Positions 8,884 to 17,101 of a stretch of 48,647 bases of DNA are shown here, one piece after another. The notes under the pieces were generated by a model, which saw only the letters and a program-made list of their open reading frames with translations, did no database searches and was not told the origin of the DNA. Position 1 is the first letter of the stretch; every line of letters begins with the position of its first letter. The DNA is from Balneolaceae bacterium (GTDB lineage: Bacteria > Bacteroidota > Rhodothermia > Balneolales > Cyclonatronaceae): positions 1 through 48,647 of the forward strand of contig RECM01000156.1 in NCBI GenBank assembly GCA_007694035.1, read 5' to 3'. The position numbers were made by a program, and so were the translations under genes.

Positions 8884-11469
8884 ATGAAAATCTCATCCAT
8901 ATTATTGAGAAATAAAGAAGTTACCCAAGTATCGAGACACAGGCTTAATATTTCGCTGTTGAAAATGTTATGTCTGATACTGCCGGCTACCATTCTGTTG
9001 AATCTGCAGGTTTTAGCCCAGACCAACCGGTATGTTGTACCCAACGACCAGGGCGATGACAGTGGCACCTGTGCAAGCGCTTCAAGTCCCTGCTCCACCA
9101 TACAGTATGCCATCAACCAGGCTGAGGCGGGCGACATAATCCGTGTTGCAAACGGGGCCTATACCGAGCGGCTCACTGTTAATAAATCACTTAGTATAAT
9201 CGGGGAAAATCCGGAATTCTATTCGCTGATCCAGGGCTTTAAAACCTTTGAGGAAGCATTGGGTACTTCGAGTAATTTGCCTGTAATCACCGTGCAGGGT
9301 ACGACTACCAAACTAACGCTTGAGAATATCGCTCTTCGCCATGGAGCATCGAGCGGTGGTGCCGGAATCGTATTCCCCGCAGGTGGCGAGCTTGATATGA
9401 CCAACGGAGCCATCATTTTTAATAAAGGTGCCGGGATACAAACGGCCAACAATACAGTAACCCTGACGAATGTCAGCATTACAAACAATCAGGCAACTAA
9501 TGGTGCCGGCATTCTGAACACGGGCGGCGGGTCAAATGCACTTATCACGCTATACGATTGCCTCATCGAAAACAATACGGCGACCAATAATGGTGGCGGG
9601 GTATATATCACGTCGCTGGGCAAACTGGTTGCCCGGAATACTATCATTAGAAACAATACGGCAGTAAACGGCGGAGGCGGAATTTACGCATTGGGCACTA
9701 TCAGCTTCCATGATAATACAAGATTTATAGAAAACCGGGCACGTGAGGGTGGGGCTATCAGATCTGTTACCACATCCCAACTTACGGTTACTGACGCTGT
9801 TTTTCGTGAAAACAGAGCCGTGAATGATCCGATTGTGACCAGCAACCGGGGTGGGGCCATATATCACAGCGGAAGTTCACTTAACATTTTCAACACCATA
9901 TTTGAGAGCAATCTAAGTGCCCATGAAGGAGGAGCCATATATACTGACAAGGGCGGCAATATGGCCGATGTGCAGTTCATCGGAAATAAAGCAACAATGT
10001 ATCAAAGCTCCTCCGGCGGTGCCATACGTATGCTGAATGTGAATGTGAGCATGTCGGATGTGAAGTTCCTCGAAAACGAATCGGTATCCGGTTCAGCCAT
10101 TGCCATATTGCAATCCACATTGACACTCGACCGTGGTGAACTCAGGGGTAATACATCCGGAAGTGGTACGGTACATGTGGTGTCGGGACAACTCCATTCC
10201 AGGAACTCTCTTTTCACGGGCAACTATTCTACGATCAGCTGTGGTGCGGCACTGTGCCTTGGCAACAGTGCAACCGCAAGCCTTCTCAACACCACTATTG
10301 CATCGAACTATACCACAGGTTCGATGACGGGATCGACCGGTGCCATTCAGAGCTCCCAAAACGGGAATCTGAATATTACAAACTCGATCATCTGGCAGAA
10401 CTACAATGCCTCGGGTCTGCCTCAGCAGATATACACCGGCCGCGAAGCGGATGTGACCTTCTATAACACGCTGGTGGAAGGGGGAATAAACGGAGAAGCT
10501 GTGGTACCCGGACAAGATGCAGTCGTGGTGGATATGGGCGGTAATCTGGATGGCGACCCGCAATTTTTACTACCTATTACGGCTTCCAACGCACCCTTCA
10601 CATCGGGCAATTACAACGTCAAACCCGGCAGTCCGGCCCGCGACAGTGGGCTTAACAGTGCCAATAACGGCCATTTCGACCTGGCCCGCAACGCCCGCAT
10701 CATTGGCGGCACCATCGATATGGGCGCTTATGAATTCACAGGCAGCATCAAATCGGTCATGTTCGATTTTGCCGAAGCCAATGTGGATGTCCCCTTCCCT
10801 GACCTCAACCTGAAGCTGCGTTTCGCGGGGGTCACGGAAGCTGCACCGGTGAGACTTTCGATGGAGCGTTTTGACGGCGGGCTGGAGAACGCCCAATTCG
10901 CATCGGGAGAAGAACCGGTCGAAATTGCCGATGCACGGTGGGTCATCTCAAAACTGGAAGGCGAATTCAGTGAGGCCACGATCGGCCTAACCGGTGCCGA
11001 TACACTGATGATCGGCCTGCAGCCCGAGCGGTTGAAAATCTACAAACGCTCAGAACCTGGCATCGGCCTGTTCGAACCCCAGGAAACCACCTGGGACAGC
11101 GAGCTGAAGATCCTTTCGACCCGGGTTACCTCCTTCAGCGAATTCATTATCGGCGATGCCGGCGAGGCGGTATCGATCAATGAGGGCAGACGCGATGGTA
11201 TACCAATGGAATACAGTCTGGGCCAGAATTACCCCAACCCGTTCAACCCGTCAACACAAATACGTTTCGGACTTCCGGAAGTATCGGACGTCCGGATCGA
11301 GATATTCGACATCACCGGGCGCAGGGTGGCAATTGCGGCTGAGGGAAGTTATCAGCCTGGTTATCATACAGTATCGTTTAATGCAGAAGCGCTGGCATCG
11401 GGGCTATATCTGTACAGGATGCAGACAGGAAAAAAATCGTTCATGCATAAAATGATATTAATCAAATAG
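8884..11469 (+). CDS. Secreted right-handed beta-helix protein with T9SS sorting domain
   Basis: An 861-residue surface or secreted protein. An unusually long n-region (27 residues) precedes the hydrophobic signal core MLCLILPATILLNLQVLAQ; an alternative start at Met28 (8965) would give a more ordinary signal peptide. Residues of about 45-560 are parallel beta-helix repeats with recurring NNTATNNGGGVYI-like and ENRAREGGAIRS-like turns, as in polymorphic outer-membrane and pectate-lyase-like proteins. Then comes a block of the choice-of-anchor Q type (PGSPARDSGLN ... IDMGAYEF, about 575-620), a beta-rich linker, and a C-terminal type IX secretion signal (NYPNPFNPSTQIRFGLP ... ASGLYLYRM ... KMILIK). 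It is probably exported by T9SS and attached to the cell surface or released. No catalytic residues are evident. It is divergent from the sigma-kinase operon. Confidence 0.88.
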   Translation: MKISSILLRNKEVTQVSRHRLNISLLKMLCLILPATILLNLQVLAQTNRYVVPNDQGDDSGTCASASSPCSTIQYAINQAEAGDIIRVANGAYTERLTVNKSLSIIGENPEFYSLIQGFKTFEEALGTSSNLPVITVQGTTTKLTLENIALRHGASSGGAGIVFPAGGELDMTNGAIIFNKGAGIQTANNTVTLTNVSITNNQATNGAGILNTGGGSNALITLYDCLIENNTATNNGGGVYITSLGKLVARNTIIRNNTAVNGGGGIYALGTISFHDNTRFIENRAREGGAIRSVTTSQLTVTDAVFRENRAVNDPIVTSNRGGAIYHSGSSLNIFNTIFESNLSAHEGGAIYTDKGGNMADVQFIGNKATMYQSSSGGAIRMLNVNVSMSDVKFLENESVSGSAIAILQSTLTLDRGELRGNTSGSGTVHVVSGQLHSRNSLFTGNYSTISCGAALCLGNSATASLLNTTIASNYTTGSMTGSTGAIQSSQNGNLNITNSIIWQNYNASGLPQQIYTGREADVTFYNTLVEGGINGEAVVPGQDAVVVDMGGNLDGDPQFLLPITASNAPFTSGNYNVKPGSPARDSGLNSANNGHFDLARNARIIGGTIDMGAYEFTGSIKSVMFDFAEANVDVPFPDLNLKLRFAGVTEAAPVRLSMERFDGGLENAQFASGEEPVEIADARWVISKLEGEFSEATIGLTGADTLMIGLQPERLKIYKRSEPGIGLFEPQETTWDSELKILSTRVTSFSEFIIGDAGEAVSINEGRRDGIPMEYSLGQNYPNPFNPSTQIRFGLPEVSDVRIEIFDITGRRVAIAAEGSYQPGYHTVSFNAEALASGLYLYRMQTGKKSFMHKMILIK

Positions 11470-11680
11470 ATCTGAGAGTAATTCGCTTTTTACCAGGAAG
11501 GGAACCGGGCAGTTAACAGGGGTTGGTTAAGGGGTTAATTTATTCTGTCGGTTTCCATTCCTGAGTTATAAATGGTACCTCATCCAGGTATATGCCAGTT
11601 GCATTAACCGACCTAATAATAAATTATCATAGGCAGGCTTATAATCCAGATATTCGCCTCCGAATGATATTTCGGCGAGA

Positions 11681-12022
11681 TTACTTATTATAGGAATTGA
11701 CTGCTTCTTCGACTGTTTTGAAATGCTTGAAGATGGTTGTGAGGTGTGTAACCATCAGCAGGCTTTCCACCTTCTTGTCGGCCCGGGCAATTCGAAGATC
11801 CCCACCGGCATTTCTCATGGTAGTAAGTCCGCCAATCAGAATACCAAGCCCTGATGAGTTCATAAACTTAACTTTCCCGACATCAACAATGACGTTTTTT
11901 CGTCCTTCCCGGATCAGATTATGAAGGTCTTCCCGGAACTTGTCGGCATGAGGCCCACCCATTACATTTCCGCTTACCTCTATAACTGCACAATTATATT
12001 TTTCGGAGATATCATATTTCAT
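11681..12022 (-). CDS. STAS-domain anti-sigma factor antagonist
   Basis: A 113-residue single-domain STAS protein of the SpoIIAA/RsbV type. The motif FMNSSGLGILIGGL at residues 53-66 carries the Ser pair (56-57) where a partner kinase normally phosphorylates the family; the unphosphorylated form binds an anti-sigma factor kinase. It is cytoplasmic. No partner kinase/anti-sigma factor (RsbW-like) or phosphatase is next to it, so it may act on a target elsewhere or in another partner-switching pathway. The start is an ATG. The 286 bp upstream, to the end of the OmpA-like gene, contains that gene's terminator, so this gene probably has its own promoter. Confidence 0.88.
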   Translation of the reverse strand: MKYDISEKYNCAVIEVSGNVMGGPHADKFREDLHNLIREGRKNVIVDVGKVKFMNSSGLGILIGGLTTMRNAGGDLRIARADKKVESLLMVTHLTTIFKHFKTVEEAVNSYNK

Positions 12023-12239
12023 AGTTTTTCTGTTTAACCCAGGGTTTGTGTTTAGTCGCAGGGAAATGTATAAAAATTATTTAAATACAACACATATAAA
12101 AATAAACCGAAGAAGCATGCAGGCAAGCGGTAATCAGATCAGGCTGATTGGTACCACAATTAGGTTCTCGATAATTAAAGCCGGTAAAATATGTGCATTA
12201 TGGCTGCCTGTCTACAGGGCTTTCGCGGATTTTGGGCAT
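12023..12239. other. Intergenic region upstream of the STAS gene
   Basis: AT-rich DNA between the OmpA terminator and the STAS start. A short plus-strand open frame covers it, but it runs through the terminator hairpin and encodes nothing protein-like, so I do not call a gene. It probably contains the promoter of the STAS gene. Confidence 0.5.
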
Positions 12240-12277
12240 AAAAAAACCCTGGGTGCCCTTCCGAGCAAGCCAGGGTT
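12240..12277 (-). terminator. Rho-independent terminator of the OmpA-like lipoprotein gene
   Basis: Read on the minus strand, the arms AACCCTGG and CCAGGGTT (12270-12277 and 12245-12252) form a perfect 8-bp stem with a 17-base loop, followed by a run of seven T. It lies about 32 bp beyond the stop codon at 12309. Confidence 0.85.
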
Positions 12278-12308
12278 CATCATCTGACGGGAAAATAAAA
12301 CTCTATTA

Positions 12309-12986
12309 TCAGCGCGTCTGAGCTTTGACGCGTTCTACATATTCTTCGCTGGCAAATATGGCAACTTCAACCCGTCGGTTTTCACTACGACCGGTCTCGG
12401 TCTCATTTGAGGCAATAGGCTCAAGTTCACCCCGGCCTTCTATCCGGACCCGATTGGTCGGAACACCCTGATTTACCAGGAAATTTCTGGCCGACTGGGC
12501 ACGCCGTTCCGACAGGCCCATATTGTAATTTTCATTCCCGATACTGTCGGTATGACCTACGATGAGGATCTCCGAATCGGGATATTCTTTAAGGCTGGCT
12601 GCAAGTTTTGATAAATTGTTGCGTGCCTCGGTTTGGAGTTCCGCAGAATCAAAACCAAACAGGAGTCCGGAATCGAAGGTAATTGCAATACCTTCACCGA
12701 CACGTTCAATATGAGCACCATCAATACTGCGCTCAAGCTCTTCTGCCTGCTTGTCCATCTGACGTCCAATTACTGCTCCCGCAGCACCGCCTACAACGGC
12801 TCCGATAATGGCTCCCTTTGCGGTATCGCCAAGGGCTTTTCCGACTACTGCACCTGCAGCGGCACCTGCACCCGCACCAATTACTGTACCTTGTGCAGCC
12901 TTGCTTAAATTCTGACATCCGGTAATGGCAAGTGCAATCACCAGCGTCGAAATAATTGATATTCTTGAAATATATGGCATCATCAT
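12309..12986 (-). CDS. OmpA-family peptidoglycan-binding lipoprotein
   Basis: A 225-residue protein with a lipoprotein signal: hydrophobic core and lipobox ITGC, lipidated Cys at residue 24. Residues of about 33-75 are a glycine zipper (GAGAGAAAGAVVGKALGD ... GAVVGGAAGAVIGRQ) like that of YiaD/SlyB-type lipoproteins. Residues of about 105-215 are an OmpA C-terminal domain with the motifs VGHTDSIG, NMGLSERRAQSARNFL and GRSENRRVEV, which in the family binds diaminopimelate of peptidoglycan. It likely tethers the outer membrane to the wall, like YiaD. It is monocistronic with its own terminator; dyad and direct-repeat elements lie upstream and may regulate it. Three consecutive ATG codons begin the frame; the first is used here. 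Confidence 0.9.
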   Translation of the reverse strand: MMMPYISRISIISTLVIALAITGCQNLSKAAQGTVIGAGAGAAAGAVVGKALGDTAKGAIIGAVVGGAAGAVIGRQMDKQAEELERSIDGAHIERVGEGIAITFDSGLLFGFDSAELQTEARNNLSKLAASLKEYPDSEILIVGHTDSIGNENYNMGLSERRAQSARNFLVNQGVPTNRVRIEGRGELEPIASNETETGRSENRRVEVAIFASEEYVERVKAQTR

Positions 12987-13041
12987 AAAATGTAGCGATT
13001 ATGGTTTTTAGACCGGTCTTATCCGGCAGCGCAAGAAGTAT

Positions 13042-13060
13042 AACGATTAATAAACGATTA
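13042..13060. repeat. Direct repeat AACGATTA, 11-bp period
   Basis: Two identical 8-bp copies at 13042-13049 and 13053-13060 are one helical turn apart, about 60-70 bp ahead of the OmpA-like start. They could be tandem half-sites for a response regulator; function is unknown. Confidence 0.35.
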
Positions 13061-13078
13061 CCGCATACATATACAATG

Positions 13079-13099
13079 GTTACATATTGCATATGTTAC
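13079..13099. repeat. Near-perfect dyad upstream of the OmpA-like gene
   Basis: GTTACATAT (13079-13087) and ATATGTTAC (13091-13099) flank TGC. The arms pair at 8 of 9 positions. It is a candidate operator, about 95 bp ahead of the lipoprotein start. Confidence 0.35.
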
Positions 13100-13275
13100 A
13101 GGTTAATCCGATTTTTTTTAAGATTTGTAAAAATACTCGATTTGTCACTAATAATAAATATTTTATTTTTAAACCTATTATTATCAGCATGTAATTAGCT
13201 GGCCGGGTGTTTAAATTATATATTACCAACGTTAATAATACGCATCTTATTTAGTATACATCAGTTTAATGATAA

Positions 13276-13425
13276 TTATTGAACCGGAATGCAGAGCCAG
13301 CGACCTTGTCTGAATAATTGCCCGCTCCGGCAACTATCTGATTGCTCCTCTTCTACATATCCGGCTATGTATTGAACTGACTGATCATGAACGGGGCAGT
13401 TTTGAGAAAACGGTTTAATCCACAT
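13276..13425 (-). CDS. Possible small protein (49 residues) overlapping the tatD stop
   Basis: An ATG overlapping the end of tatD (ATGTGGATTAA contains both the ATG and the tatD TAA) opens a 49-residue frame. The product has three cysteines (NCPVHDQ, SDSCRSG, WLCIPVQ) and a mixed, soluble composition. No family was recognised. It would be translated by coupling to tatD, since the two overlap by 11 bp and there is no other gene before the AT-rich region. It could equally be a chance frame; length is too short for composition to decide. If real, the Cys/His pattern might bind a metal. Confidence 0.25.
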   Translation of the reverse strand: MWIKPFSQNCPVHDQSVQYIAGYVEEEQSDSCRSGQLFRQGRWLCIPVQ

Positions 13426-14182
13426 TAATACCAAACAGCCGGCAGGCATTATCAGTAGTCTGCTCTGCAATCTTATGAACTGTAAGACCAAAGATGCCGC
13501 TTAATTTTTCAGCAACAAGCTTCACATATGCCGGTTCATTGCGCTTGCCACGAAACGGAACAGGGGCAAGAAAAGGGGCATCCGTTTCAAGCAAAAGTCT
13601 GTCAAGCGGCAAGTGTTCCACAATTTTGTCAACTCCGGCATTTTTAAATGTTACAACACCCCCGATTCCCAGATACAACCCAATATCCATCGCCCTCTTT
13701 GCTTCGTCGACCGTGCCGTTAAAGCAGTGCCATACCCCTGTTAACGAACCATCCTGTTCGTCGCTGAAAATGTCAAGCAGATCAGTGGTTGAGTCACGAT
13801 TGTGGAGCACAACGGGCTTTCTAACCATTTTTGCCGCCCGGCAGTGCAGTCTCATACTATGCTGCTGCTCGTTTATGTGGTCGGTACTCCAGTAGTAATC
13901 GAGCCCGGTTTCACCTACAGCTATAATATGATCAGATGATACACGGTCCATTAATAATTTTTCAAGATCCGGCCGGTCGCCATTGATCTCACATGGATGA
14001 ACCCCCGCCATTTTATAAAATCTGATGCCGGGATGCGATACACCTTCCATTTCGGAAAGTGAATCAAAATCAATAGCCGGCATCAGCACAGCCCTCACAC
14101 CGGCGTCATAAGCACGGTCGAGAACCTGCCCGATATCATTCCGGAACTGGTCGAGATAGATATGGCAATGGGTGTCGATCAC
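13415..14182 (-). CDS. tatD: TatD family metal-dependent deoxyribonuclease
   Basis: A 255-residue TIM-barrel hydrolase, the usual length for TatD/YcfH enzymes. Metal-binding motifs are DTHCHIYLDQF near the N-terminus, VGETGLDYYW (about residues 91-100), VLHNRDS, GVWHCFNG and LLLETDAPFLAP. The family has Mg-dependent 3'-5' DNase activity on single strands and acts in repair or DNA turnover in the cytoplasm. The start is GTG (GTG ATC GAC ACC CAT), the only start consistent with the conserved N-terminal motif. It is divergent from kynA with a 252 bp gap, which shows no gene. Confidence 0.92.
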   Translation of the reverse strand: MIDTHCHIYLDQFRNDIGQVLDRAYDAGVRAVLMPAIDFDSLSEMEGVSHPGIRFYKMAGVHPCEINGDRPDLEKLLMDRVSSDHIIAVGETGLDYYWSTDHINEQQHSMRLHCRAAKMVRKPVVLHNRDSTTDLLDIFSDEQDGSLTGVWHCFNGTVDEAKRAMDIGLYLGIGGVVTFKNAGVDKIVEHLPLDRLLLETDAPFLAPVPFRGKRNEPAYVKLVAEKLSGIFGLTVHKIAEQTTDNACRLFGINVD

Positions 14183-14434
14183 TTTACAAGGTACTGAGCA
14201 GAGGGTATTGAGATAAAAGAATAAAGATACAAGACTAGAGAATGAGAAGTAACCTTGCCACCAATTAACCCCGGCAGATTAACCGGCAGGTTTGGGTTGA
14301 ACGGGTCTTTGTATTAATATGCAGACAGATTCGAGAACTTAAGTGATTGTGCAAAACACAAAATCCGCCAAGAAATCAACGCGCGGCACTATACCCTTGT
14401 AAGTAATTAATTATCAATATAAAATAATCCCCCA

Positions 14435-15217
14435 GTGTCACTTACCTATCTGAATTACCTGAAAATTGACGAACTGCTTGAGCTGCAGCAGCCAAAATCG
14501 GAACCGGTAGAACATGATGAAATGCTGTTTATCATCATACATCAGACCTACGAACTCTGGTTCAAACAGATTCTGCACGAAATGGAGTTGCTTAAAATTC
14601 ATCTGCAGACGGGAGAAACATGGACCAGTGTGAAAACCATGAGGCGGATTCTGGTGATCATGAAAACGCTGGTAGGTCAAACCGACATTCTGGAAACCAT
14701 GACACCCCTCTCCTTCAACCAGTTCCGCAAGTTTCTGGAGAATGCCAGCGGGTTTCAAAGCGTTCAATTCCGGGAGATGGAAATTTTATGCGGTTTCCGC
14801 TTCGGTCTGATGCACTCCTACCATTCCGACAATGCTGAAGCCACCTCGATCATTAACCGCAGGATGGCAGAGCCAACTTTGTGGGAATCGTTCTGCGAAT
14901 ATCTGCGGAAACGCGGTTACGACATCGCCATACCGGAAAGGATAAATGAACGCGGCCTGATGTATGAGACCACGCAGGAAATCCAGGATACTCTTGTACA
15001 CATAATGAAAAACGATCCCGAGGCTGCGCTGCTCAGCGAACTGTTTGTCGATTTTGACGAAGGGCTTCTCGAATGGCGCTACCGGCATGTGAAAATGGTG
15101 GAACGCACCATCGGTACAAAAAAAGGCACGGGAGGGTCCGACGGTGTGCAGTATCTGAAAAAGACCCTTGAATACAAAGCTTTCCCGGATCTTTGGGAAA
15201 TCAGGACACGATTTTAG
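14435..15217 (+). CDS. kynA: Tryptophan 2,3-dioxygenase
   Basis: A 260-residue haem enzyme that opens the indole ring of L-tryptophan to N-formylkynurenine, the first step of the kynurenine pathway. Signatures are HQTYELWFKQ (His36 corresponds to the substrate-site His), FRFGLMHSYH, and the C-terminal block VERTIG followed by GTKKGTGGSDGV and FPDLWEIRTRF. His218 in EWRYRHVKM is the expected haem ligand. The start is GTG: an in-frame stop lies 15 bases upstream, so no longer version exists. No other kynurenine pathway gene is in the window. The gap of 167 bp to recA contains a promoter candidate, so the genes are probably transcribed separately. Confidence 0.95.
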   Translation: MSLTYLNYLKIDELLELQQPKSEPVEHDEMLFIIIHQTYELWFKQILHEMELLKIHLQTGETWTSVKTMRRILVIMKTLVGQTDILETMTPLSFNQFRKFLENASGFQSVQFREMEILCGFRFGLMHSYHSDNAEATSIINRRMAEPTLWESFCEYLRKRGYDIAIPERINERGLMYETTQEIQDTLVHIMKNDPEAALLSELFVDFDEGLLEWRYRHVKMVERTIGTKKGTGGSDGVQYLKKTLEYKAFPDLWEIRTRF

Positions 15218-15319
15218 AAAGCGTTGGGTTTCGTTCGGTGCGAATAATATATTTGAAGCTGTAAGGATGCCCAATCTTTTTACTCTTTATAATGCAGCAT
15301 GTAATCCGGCAAACAAATT

Positions 15320-15347
15320 TTGTGGTTACATATTTTATACATATAAT
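15320..15347 (+). promoter_or_regulatory. Candidate recA promoter
   Basis: TTGTGG (15320-15325) and TATAAT (15342-15347) are 16 bp apart, about 37 bp ahead of the recA ATG. The -10 region overlaps a small perfect inverted repeat, TTATA-CA-TATAA. No recognisable LexA box of the Escherichia or Bacillus type was found. Confidence 0.4.
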
Positions 15348-15384
15348 GCGATCGAAATTACAAACCCTGAATCCTGAATGAACT

Positions 15385-16434
15385 ATGTCAACACCTGAAA
15401 GACAAAAAGCACTTGAGCTGGCAGTAGGCCAGATTGAAAAAACACATGGTAAAGGTACCATCATGCGCCTCGGTGACAATCCGATACATAATGTACCAAG
15501 CATCTCCACCGGTTCCCTGTCCATAGATTTTGCCCTGGGAGTTGGAGGAATACCAAGAGGACGTATCATTGAGATATACGGACCGGAATCCAGCGGTAAA
15601 ACGACACTGGCACTTCATGTAATTGCCCAGGCTCAATTAAAGGGCGGGTATGCCGCATTCATTGATGCAGAGAATGCTTTTGACGCCAAATACGCCAAGG
15701 CACTTGGCATCAATACTGAAGAGCTGCTTGTTTCACAGCCCGACAGTGGTGAGCAGGCCCTTGAAATTGCTGAAACACTCATCCGCAGCGGGGCACTTGA
15801 TGTGGTTGTTATCGACTCCGTTGCCGCACTTGTGCCCCGGGCTGAACTCGAAGGCGAGATGGGCGATTCCCATATGGGACTTCAGGCCAGGCTTATGTCG
15901 CAGGCCCTTCGCAAACTCACGGCCGTAGTGAACAAAACACGTACCTCGGTGATCTTCATTAACCAGATACGCGAAAAAATCGGCGTGATGTTCGGTAATC
16001 CTGAAACCACAACCGGGGGGCGTGCTCTAAAGTTCTACTCATCAGTACGGCTTGATATACGCCGGATTGGTGCCATTAAGCGGGGCGACGAGATTATAGG
16101 CAACCGAACCAAAGTCAAGGTCGTAAAAAACAAGGTAGCACCACCATTTAAAGAAGTGGAGTTCAACATCATGTACGGCAAGGGGATTTCCAAGATTGCT
16201 GAAATCCTTGATCTGGCCGTTGAATTCGACATCATTGAGAAGCGTGGCAGCTGGTACCGTTACGACGGTGAGCCCATCGGGCAGGGAAATGATTCCGCAC
16301 TTCAGTTCCTCGAAGAAGACAAAGAACTTTGCGACAAAATTGAACAGATGGTACGCAGGCAACTTATGCCTGAAGAAGCAGTAGTCAAGACCAACGGGCA
16401 GGAGGAAAAATCTGAGGCGGCCGTCAAAGCATAG
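15385..16434 (+). CDS. recA: Recombinase RecA
   Basis: A 349-residue RecA of normal length. It forms ATP-dependent filaments on single-stranded DNA for homologous recombination and SOS signalling. Walker A is [13 protein letters not shown] near residues 66-78; the Walker B strand is [12 protein letters not shown]; the L2 region contains [20 protein letters not shown]. The core ends with the GERxG-like [16 protein letters not shown] stretch and an acidic, Lys-rich C-tail. The start at ATG 15385 matches the family N-terminus; no strong ribosome binding site precedes it. The recX frame begins inside or right after its 3' end, so recA and recX are co-transcribed. Confidence 0.97.
   Translation: MSTPERQKALELAVGQIEKTHGKGTIMRLGDNPIHNVPSISTGSLSIDFALGVGGIPRGRIIEIYGPESSGKTTLALHVIAQAQLKGGYAAFIDAENAFDAKYAKALGINTEELLVSQPDSGEQALEIAETLIRSGALDVVVIDSVAALVPRAELEGEMGDSHMGLQARLMSQALRKLTAVVNKTRTSVIFINQIREKIGVMFGNPETTTGGRALKFYSSVRLDIRRIGAIKRGDEIIGNRTKVKVVKNKVAPPFKEVEFNIMYGKGISKIAEILDLAVEFDIIEKRGSWYRYDGEPIGQGNDSALQFLEEDKELCDKIEQMVRRQLMPEEAVVKTNGQEEKSEAAVKA
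16401..16405 (+). promoter_or_regulatory. GGAGG ribosome binding site within recA, in front of the recX frame
   Basis: GGAGG lies inside the last codons of recA, 6 bases ahead of a CTG codon that is in the recX frame. The same motif and spacing occur before the ATG of the lipid kinase at 41427, which supports a real site, though strong Shine-Dalgarno motifs are rare in this window and chance is possible. Confidence 0.4.
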
Positions 16435-17101
16435 CATTGACATTGCGGAACTGACGGAAAAGCTGCCGGGAGAAATCACCTCGATTGAACCGCAGAAATA
16501 CCATGCCGACCGGGTTTCACTCTTCGTAGAAGATGAATTCCTGGCCGGCATTTCTGTTTACACAATGGAAAAAATCCCGGTTCATATTGGGGAGATGCTC
16601 ACGGCCGGCAAGCTTGTTTCCCTGCTTGAGTGGGACAAATACCCCCGGCTAAGACAAAAAATGATTGACCTGCTGGCTCGTCGGCCACATTCACGCCTTG
16701 AACTGAAACAAAAAGCCATGAAAACCGGCTTTACAGCAGAGCTTGCCGAAGATATTATAAACGCGCTTGCAGATTCCGGTTATGTGAATGATGCCGGTTT
16801 TGCAGAGGCGCTTGCCAGAGACAAATTCAAACATAACAAATGGGGGCCCAACCGTATAAAGGCCGCTCTCAAAATAAAAGGTATAACAGACAGGCAAATA
16901 AATGAGGCACTTGAAACCATTTCAGATCCGGCAGCTCAGGAACATCAGATGAGGAAATTACTTGAAAAGCAGCAGGTTAAATTCAGAAAAGAGCCGGATT
17001 TTTTAAAAAGGAGAAAAAAAGCCTACGATTTTCTCCTCCGAAAAGGTTATCGTCATTCTGATGTGATGAAAATCATTGAGCAGGAAAATTATTTACTATG
17101 A
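16412..17101 (+). CDS. recX: Regulatory protein RecX, start codon uncertain (possible CTG)
   Basis: RecX binds RecA filaments and limits their growth. Three-helix repeats typical of the family are seen ([49 protein letters not shown]). The first ATG in frame is 16565, giving 178 residues, but the frame upstream encodes [19 protein letters not shown] and then EDEFLAGIS, matching the conserved RecX N-terminal segment. The true start must therefore be upstream, yet between the in-frame stop at 16382 and 16565 there is no ATG, GTG or TTG. CTG at 16412, six bases after GGAGG, is the best candidate (229 residues); ATT at 16436 or 16442 is another. Its end overlaps the next gene by ATGA. Confidence 0.85.
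   Translation: MRRPSKHSIDIAELTEKLPGEITSIEPQKYHADRVSLFVEDEFLAGISVYTMEKIPVHIGEMLTAGKLVSLLEWDKYPRLRQKMIDLLARRPHSRLELKQKAMKTGFTAELAEDIINALADSGYVNDAGFAEALARDKFKHNKWGPNRIKAALKIKGITDRQINEALETISDPAAQEHQMRKLLEKQQVKFRKEPDFLKRRKKAYDFLLRKGYRHSDVMKIIEQENYLL

Larger units (their letters stand above)
12987..13275. other. AT-rich intergenic region upstream of the OmpA-like gene
   Basis: No gene was recognised. It holds a direct repeat AACGATTA at 13042-13049 and 13053-13060 (11-bp period) and a near-perfect dyad at 13079-13099. These sit 55-115 bp ahead of the lipoprotein start on the minus strand, where operators or a promoter would be expected. The rest is AT-rich without visible structure. Confidence 0.5.

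Noticed and set aside
11640-11680. Imperfect hairpin after the beta-helix gene
   Set aside because: The stem has a bulge and no T-run on either strand, so I do not call a terminator.
12048-12287. 79-residue plus-strand frame
   Set aside because: It runs through the OmpA-like gene's terminator hairpin and has no protein-like features.
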